A model generated the notes under the pieces. That model worked only from the letters and a program-made list of their open reading frames with translations. It was not told the DNA's origin and did not search any database. Below, piece by piece: positions 8,480 through 12,521 of a DNA stretch of 12,521 nucleotides. Position 1 is the first letter of the stretch. Each line of letters begins with the position of its first letter. The stretch comes from Pseudomonadota bacterium (GTDB lineage: Bacteria; Pseudomonadota; Alphaproteobacteria; Acetobacterales; Acetobacteraceae): positions 1 through 12,521 of the forward strand of contig JAKBCH010000050.1 in assembly GCA_021808055.1 (NCBI GenBank). The letters are read 5' to 3'. The translations under genes and the position numbers were made by a program.

Positions 8480-8507
8480 AAGGGCTCCGGCGCAAGCCGG
8501 GGCCCTT
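8480..8507. terminator. Shared bidirectional terminator hairpin with GCAA tetraloop
   Basis: A 12-bp stem (AAGGGCTCCGGC at 8480-8491 against GCCGGGGCCCTT at 8496-8507, with one G-T pair) is closed by a GNRA-type GCAA loop. It lies between two converging genes, ending 5 bases before the stop codon of the - strand gene. On the - strand it is followed by TTTTGGATT; on the + strand no T run follows, so termination may be stronger for the - strand gene. Confidence 0.8.
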
Positions 8508-8512
8508 GACCC

Positions 8513-8977
8513 TTATGTGACGCTGACGACGACCGCGTGGTCGGCATCCACCTCCTGCATGGCCTGATGAAGCGCGGCAATGCCCGCCAACATGGCCTCA
8601 CCCGCACCGGCTTCTTCATCCTCCGTAAAATCAGCATGGGCCTCGCCCAGCTCCTCGGCTGAAAAATTATCCGGGTCGAGCTGTTCCAGATATTTCTTCT
8701 GGTCTGCCTGGGTGAGAATAAACACCAGCGCATCGGTGGCTTCGGCCAGGTCCGCGATGAGGGCATTCTCGCTGGTTTCCAGATCGATATCGTAATCATC
8801 AGCCAGCACCGGCAGCAGCACCGAGAAAATATCTCCATCCTCCTCGAATTCCACAACGGATGTGCCGTTGGCGGCCAAAAACTCCGCCAGCCCCTGCGGG
8901 TCGTCTCCGCCCACGGCGGAAGCAAGCTCCCTTAGTTCTTCCTTTGGCAAGCGAATGAACGATGCGACGGCCGACAT
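8513..8977 (-). CDS. Hypothetical acidic protein, 154 aa
   Basis: Not recognised with confidence. The start chosen is the ATG at 8977 ([19 protein letters not shown]) because AAGGGAG lies about 8 bases upstream; the frame runs 10 codons further to 9007 but that part looks non-coding. The protein is soluble, strongly acidic (many Glu/Asp, e.g. [29 protein letters not shown]), with no signal peptide or membrane segment. Its overall layout (short N-terminal helix motif FIRLPKEEL, then [20 protein letters not shown], then a C-terminal helix and VVVSVT strand) faintly recalls DUF1877/YfbM-like proteins, but key motifs are not clear and I do not assign it. Codon use fits the host, so it is probably an expressed native gene. 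It is divergent from htpG and ends at a convergent hairpin. Confidence 0.72.
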   Translation of the reverse strand: MSAVASFIRLPKEELRELASAVGGDDPQGLAEFLAANGTSVVEFEEDGDIFSVLLPVLADDYDIDLETSENALIADLAEATDALVFILTQADQKKYLEQLDPDNFSAEELGEAHADFTEDEEAGAGEAMLAGIAALHQAMQEVDADHAVVVSVT

Positions 8978-9094
8978 ACGGAAGCTCCCTTTCAGTTTGC
9001 CCCTCATATCAATCTCGGCGGGGGGCTGTCAGCACCCTCTTGGCCGTTTCATGCCAACATTGTAAACGCGCGCGTTGAGCTAAGGAGGACCAGC

Positions 9095-10885
9095 ATGACT
9101 GAAGAAACCCGCGATTTTGGCACTGAGGTTGGGCGGCTGCTCGACCTGGTGGTTCACTCACTTTATTCAGACCGCGAGATTTTCCTGCGCGAGCTGGTGG
9201 CCAATGCGGCGGACGCGACAGATAAGCGCCGCTTCCTCGCACTGTCTGACGGCGCGCTGGCTTTGCCGGAAAACGCCGCCATCCGCATCAGCACGGATAA
9301 AGCCGCCAAGACCATCCGCATTGAGGATAACGGCATTGGCATGAGCAAGGAGGAGCTGGCGGAGAATCTTGGCACCATCGCCAAATCGGGTACCGCGGGC
9401 TTTGCCGCGCAATTGGCCAGCGCCAAGCCCGAGGAACGGCCCAGCCTGATCGGCCAGTTCGGCGTGGGGTTTTATTCCGCCTTCATGGTGGCGGATAAGG
9501 TTGAGGTGATCTCCGCCAAAGCGGGCGAGGCGCAAGCCTGGGAATGGATTTCCGATGGGCGTGGCAAATATACGCTGAAAAACGCTGAACGTGCCGCGCC
9601 GGGCACCACCATTCTGCTGCACGTGAAACCGGATGCGGAGGAATATCTGGAGCCGATCCGGCTGAAAACCATTATCCGCAAATGGGCGGACCATATCACC
9701 CTGCCCGTGGAAATTGAGGAGGATGGTAAGTTTGAGGCCGTGACCGAGGGCAAGGCGCTGTGGCGCAAGAACCGTTCGGAGATATCGGCTGAGGACTACG
9801 CGGATTTCTACCGCCATGTGAGCCATGATTTCGGCGAGCCCTTCACCACCATTCATTGGCGCGCGGAAGGCACGGTGGAATTCAACGCGCTGCTGTTCAT
9901 CCCGGCGCAAAAGCCCTTCATGCCCGTGGAGGAAAGCCGCGAGAGCAAAGTGCGGCTGCATGTGAAGCGGATGTTCATCACCGATGGCGCGAAGCTGCTG
10001 CCGAACTGGCTGAATTTTGTAACCGGCGTGGTGGATACGGAAGATCTGCCGCTGAATGTTTCCCGCGAGATTTTGCAATCTACCCCGGTGCTGGAGAAAA
10101 TCCGCAAGGCGCTGGTGAACCGGGTGCTGACCGAGCTGAAAGCCAAAGCCAAGGACGCCGAGGCGTTCAAATCCTTCCTGGAGAATTTCGGCAGCGTGAT
10201 GAAGGAAGGTATCTACGAAGATACCGGCCACGCCGCCGAGATTGCGGGCCTGCTGCGTTTTGCCTCCACCAAGGAGGACGCCACCACGCTGGAGGATTAC
10301 ATCGCCAGAATGCCAGAGGGGCAGAGCGATATTTATTACCTCGCTGGCGATGTCGCGCATCTGAAAACCTCGCCACAACTGGAAGGCTTTGCCGAGAAGG
10401 GCTTTGAGGTGCTGCTGCTGCCGGATGCCATCGACGCGTTCTGGCCGGGGCGGCTCGGGACATACAAAGAAAAAAAGCTCGTCTCTGTTTCTCAGGCGGG
10501 CGGGCTGTTTGCGGCGGCGGACGTGCCGGAGGCCATCACCCATCTTTGCACGAAGCTGAAGGAAGCGTTGGGGGCCGAGGTTTCAGAGGTTTCCGCCTCC
10601 TCCCGGCTGAAGGACAGCCCGGCGATGCTGGTGGCGGCGGAAGCAGGGCCGGATTTGGCCATGCAACGCCTGCTGAAGCGCGCCGGGCGGCCGGTATTCG
10701 GTTTGCCGCCGAAGCTGGAGATAAACCCCGCCCACAAACTGGTGGAGGCCCTGGCGGGCAAGGAGGATGTGACAGAGGCGGCCAGCCTGCTGCTCAACCT
10801 CGCCAAATTGCAGGATGGCGATCTGCCGGAAAACCCGGCGGCATTCGTCAAGCAGGTCGCCGCCGCGCTGGCGCAAAATAGCTGA
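9095..10885 (+). CDS. htpG: Molecular chaperone HtpG (bacterial Hsp90)
   Basis: 596 aa, slightly shorter than E. coli HtpG (624). It is an ATP-dependent dimeric chaperone of the cytosol. The GHKL ATPase domain (1 to about 215) has [15 protein letters not shown] with Asn37, DNGIGM with Asp78, and [12 protein letters not shown] near 118-129. The middle domain has [21 protein letters not shown] and the conserved [12 protein letters not shown], holding the ATP-contacting Arg. The C-terminal dimerisation domain is complete and ends with [26 protein letters not shown]. The start is the ATG at 9095, with AAGGAGG at 9082-9088. A CTTG at 9039-9042, followed 15 bases later by CATTGT (9058-9063), could be a weak heat-shock sigma promoter, but the fit is poor. 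The gene appears monocistronic. Confidence 0.97.
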   Translation: MTEETRDFGTEVGRLLDLVVHSLYSDREIFLRELVANAADATDKRRFLALSDGALALPENAAIRISTDKAAKTIRIEDNGIGMSKEELAENLGTIAKSGTAGFAAQLASAKPEERPSLIGQFGVGFYSAFMVADKVEVISAKAGEAQAWEWISDGRGKYTLKNAERAAPGTTILLHVKPDAEEYLEPIRLKTIIRKWADHITLPVEIEEDGKFEAVTEGKALWRKNRSEISAEDYADFYRHVSHDFGEPFTTIHWRAEGTVEFNALLFIPAQKPFMPVEESRESKVRLHVKRMFITDGAKLLPNWLNFVTGVVDTEDLPLNVSREILQSTPVLEKIRKALVNRVLTELKAKAKDAEAFKSFLENFGSVMKEGIYEDTGHAAEIAGLLRFASTKEDATTLEDYIARMPEGQSDIYYLAGDVAHLKTSPQLEGFAEKGFEVLLLPDAIDAFWPGRLGTYKEKKLVSVSQAGGLFAAADVPEAITHLCTKLKEALGAEVSEVSASSRLKDSPAMLVAAEAGPDLAMQRLLKRAGRPVFGLPPKLEINPAHKLVEALAGKEDVTEAASLLLNLAKLQDGDLPENPAAFVKQVAAALAQNS

Positions 10886-10897
10886 ACATTCGCAACA

Positions 10898-10925
10898 CAG
10901 GGGAACTCCAACACGAGCTCCCCTG
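10898..10925 (+). terminator. Hairpin downstream of htpG, probable terminator
   Basis: CAGGGGA (10898-10904) pairs with TCCCCTG (10919-10925). Inside, after one mismatch, CTC pairs with GAG around a 6-base loop. It begins 13 bases after the htpG stop. No T run follows, so it may be a weak or Rho-assisted end. Confidence 0.55.
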
Positions 10926-10959
10926 CTACCGGTAAATTAAAATTGGATCCTGAACGCTT

Positions 10960-10973
10960 TTGACCTGGATCAA
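10960..10973. promoter_or_regulatory. FNR/Anr-type binding site upstream of hcp
   Basis: TTGACCTGGATCAA matches the FNR consensus TTGAT-N4-ATCAA at 9 of 10 positions, and the TTGAC half is common in alphaproteobacterial FNR-family sites. Its centre (10966.5) is about 41.5 bases before a start expected near 11007-11008, the usual class II activating position. Oxygen-limited activation of hcp is inferred. Confidence 0.78.
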
Positions 10974-10988
10974 TGATGAGCGGCATTA

Positions 10989-11011
10989 AAGATGTATTTT
11001 TTAAATATCTT
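10989..11011. promoter_or_regulatory. NsrR-like operator overlapping the hcp -10 region
   Basis: The left half AAGATGTATTT (10989-10999) equals the NsrR half-site consensus AAGATGYATTT. The right half, TTAAATATCTT (11001-11011), matches the mirrored consensus at about 7 of 11 positions. The overall 11-1-11 spacing and 23-bp length fit NsrR, the nitric-oxide-sensing iron-sulfur repressor that controls hcp in enterobacteria. It covers TATTTT (10995-11000), a -10 correctly placed relative to the FNR-type site, so repression by blocking polymerase is plausible. The outer arms extend as a 9-bp inverted repeat (10985-10993/11007-11015). Confidence 0.62.
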
Positions 11012-11035
11012 TAATCGGCTATCAAGGGCAAATGC

Positions 11036-12521
11036 ATGTTTTGTTTTCAATGTGAGCAGACCGCGCGGCAGGATGGACAAGCGGGCTGCGCCAGCGCCAA
11101 AGGCGTGTGCGGCAAGGATGAGACCACGGCGGATCTGCAGGATTTGCTGATCTACCAGCTCAAAGGGCTGGGCGAGCTGAGCAGCCGGTTGCATCGGCGC
11201 GGCACGCCGGACCAGGCGGCGGACAGCTTCATACTCTACGCATTGTTCACCACCCTTACCAACGTGAATTTTGACCGTGCGGTTTTCACCCGGCTCATCG
11301 CCGAGGCAGCGACCTTGCGCGACCGGCTGCGCGGCCTGCTGGAGGCCGCGGGCGATCAGCTTACCGGCCTTACCGCTGCTTCGCATTTCGCCCCGGCGGC
11401 GGATCTCACCGGGTTGCTGGCGCAGGCCAATATCGCCTCGGTGCGGGCCGGGCTGGAGCTGGTGGGCGAGGACGTAATCGGGCTGCGCGCGCTCATACTC
11501 TATGGGCTGAAAGGTGTGGCCGCCTACGCCCACCATGCCGAAGTGCTGGGCGAAAAACGCGAGGAAATTTACGCTGGCATTGCGCACGCGCTGGATTTTC
11601 TGGCGCATGACCCTGCTGATATTGGCTTGCTGCTGGAAGAGGCGCTGGCGCTGGGCCGGCTGAACCTGACCGTGATGGAAGCGCTGGATGCAGCCAACAC
11701 CGGCACCTTCGGAACACCCACCCCCACTCAGGTGCGCACCACCCCGGTGGCCGGCAAGGCGATTTTGGTTTCCGGCCATGATCTGCGCGATCTGCACAAC
11801 ATCCTGGAGGCCACCCAGGGCAAGGGCATCAATGTCTACACCCATGGCGAGATGCTGCCCGCCCATGGCTATCCAAAACTGCACGCCTATCCGCATCTTG
11901 CCGGAAATTACGGCGGCGCCTGGCAGAACCAGCAGCAGGAATTTGTCGACTTCCCTGGCCCGATCGTGATGACCTCGAACTGCCTGATCGAGCCGCGCCC
12001 CTCTTATCGCAACCGCATCTTCACCGCCGGACCGGTGGGTTGGCCGGGGCTGCGCCACATCCAGAATGACGATTACACCCAAGTCATCCAGGCTGCGTTG
12101 GCGCTGCCGGGCTTTGCCGAGACGGCACCGGAAAAAACCCTTCTGGTCGGTTTTGCGCGCGAAGCGGTGCTGGGCGCGGCGGAGACGGTGGTCGAGGCGG
12201 TGAAGAGCGGCGCCATCAAGCATTTCTTCCTGATCGGCGGCTGCGACGGTGCGGCACCCGGGCGCAATTATTACACCGATTTCGCCGACCATGCCCCGGC
12301 TGACACCGTGCTGCTGACTCTGGGTTGCGGCAAATACCGTTTCAACAGCCATGAGTTCGGCAATATCGGCCCGCTGCCGCGGTTGCTGGATGTCGGCCAG
12401 TGCAACGACAGCTATTCCGCCATCCAGATCGCCAGCGCGTTGGCGGGGGCGTTTGGCTGCGGGGTGAACGATCTGCCATTAACACTGGTGGTTTCGTGGT
12501 TCGAGCAGAAGGCGGCGGCGG
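11036..12521 (+). CDS. hcp: Hybrid-cluster protein (hydroxylamine reductase / NO-linked S-nitrosylase), 3' truncated by window edge
   Basis: The frame is open from the ATG at 11036 to the window end (495 codons of about 550). The start MFCFQCEQT matches the family; AAGGG at 11024-11028 is the ribosome site, and the ATG at 11032 is out of frame. The N-terminal cysteines (Cys3, 6, 18, 25) have the CX2C-X11-CX6C spacing of class II proteins, as in E. coli, which carry a [2Fe-2S] cluster. Hybrid-cluster ligands are all visible: [10 protein letters not shown] (His, Glu), [39 protein letters not shown], and EQK at residues 490-492 near the edge. The family reduces hydroxylamine in vitro and acts as an NO reductase or S-nitrosylating enzyme in vivo. 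The upstream FNR- and NsrR-like sites fit that role. An hcr-type NADH oxidoreductase, its usual partner, may lie beyond the window. Confidence 0.96.
   Translation, partial: MFCFQCEQTARQDGQAGCASAKGVCGKDETTADLQDLLIYQLKGLGELSSRLHRRGTPDQAADSFILYALFTTLTNVNFDRAVFTRLIAEAATLRDRLRGLLEAAGDQLTGLTAASHFAPAADLTGLLAQANIASVRAGLELVGEDVIGLRALILYGLKGVAAYAHHAEVLGEKREEIYAGIAHALDFLAHDPADIGLLLEEALALGRLNLTVMEALDAANTGTFGTPTPTQVRTTPVAGKAILVSGHDLRDLHNILEATQGKGINVYTHGEMLPAHGYPKLHAYPHLAGNYGGAWQNQQQEFVDFPGPIVMTSNCLIEPRPSYRNRIFTAGPVGWPGLRHIQNDDYTQVIQAALALPGFAETAPEKTLLVGFAREAVLGAAETVVEAVKSGAIKHFFLIGGCDGAAPGRNYYTDFADHAPADTVLLTLGCGKYRFNSHEFGNIGPLPRLLDVGQCNDSYSAIQIASALAGAFGCGVNDLPLTLVVSWFEQKAAA

Noticed and set aside
9039..9063. 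Heat-shock sigma factor promoter before htpG
   Set aside because: CTTG is present, but the downstream CATTGT fits the expected -10 poorly, so I mention it only in the htpG entry and do not list it as a site.
9167..10543. Open frame of about 458 codons on the - strand inside htpG
   Set aside because: It is the antisense shadow of the clear HtpG gene, with biased composition and no motifs.
10970..12352. Long open frame of about 460 codons on the - strand opposite hcp
   Set aside because: It is a shadow of the hcp frame in GC-rich DNA. The + frame from 11036 contains all Hcp cysteine and hybrid-cluster motifs, while the - frame has a His/Gln/Arg/Gly-rich composition and no family features.

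Overview
The window looks like chromosome of a GC-rich alphaproteobacterium, most likely Rhodospirillales/Acetobacteraceae-like. This is inferred from GC-rich codon use, a short FtsY without a long acidic N-terminal domain, and an FNR-type box of the TTGAC-N4-ATCAA form. The exact taxon cannot be read from the sequence. Most genes are conserved housekeeping functions; no CRISPR array, prophage, insertion sequence or convincing tRNA/rRNA gene was seen.

Left part (1-3013, + strand): the 3' part of a COG0523/CobW-type metal GTPase, followed by pabB and pabC, which overlap and form the p-aminobenzoate branch of folate synthesis. Just after pabC lies a perfect 16-bp palindrome matching the ParB-binding site parS (3034-3049).

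Middle (about 3050-5100): a long AT-richer spacer, then a translationally coupled pair: a saccharopine-dehydrogenase-like Rossmann oxidoreductase and a DCC-family (DUF393) CxxC thioredoxin-like protein. Codon use and the large flanking spacers set this pair apart from its neighbours; it looks like a small acquired cassette, though no recombinase is present.

Core block on the - strand (7927 down to 5101): mreB, dapF and ftsY run as an apparent operon joining cell shape, diaminopimelate/peptidoglycan precursor supply and membrane protein targeting. mreC does not follow mreB. The mreB leader holds a terminator-like hairpin with a T run and a competing upstream pairing, so attenuation is possible.

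Right part (8238-12521): a small glycine-zipper lipoprotein (+) and an unrecognised acidic protein (-) converge on a shared GNRA-looped hairpin. They are followed by htpG (Hsp90) and then by hcp (hybrid-cluster protein), which runs off the window. The hcp promoter region has a clear FNR/Anr-type site and a 23-bp NsrR-like operator placed as expected for anaerobic activation and nitric-oxide-relieved repression. No previously undescribed multi-gene system was convincingly found. The most interesting signals are regulatory or architectural: parS, the mreB leader, the hcp operator pair and the two-gene cassette.
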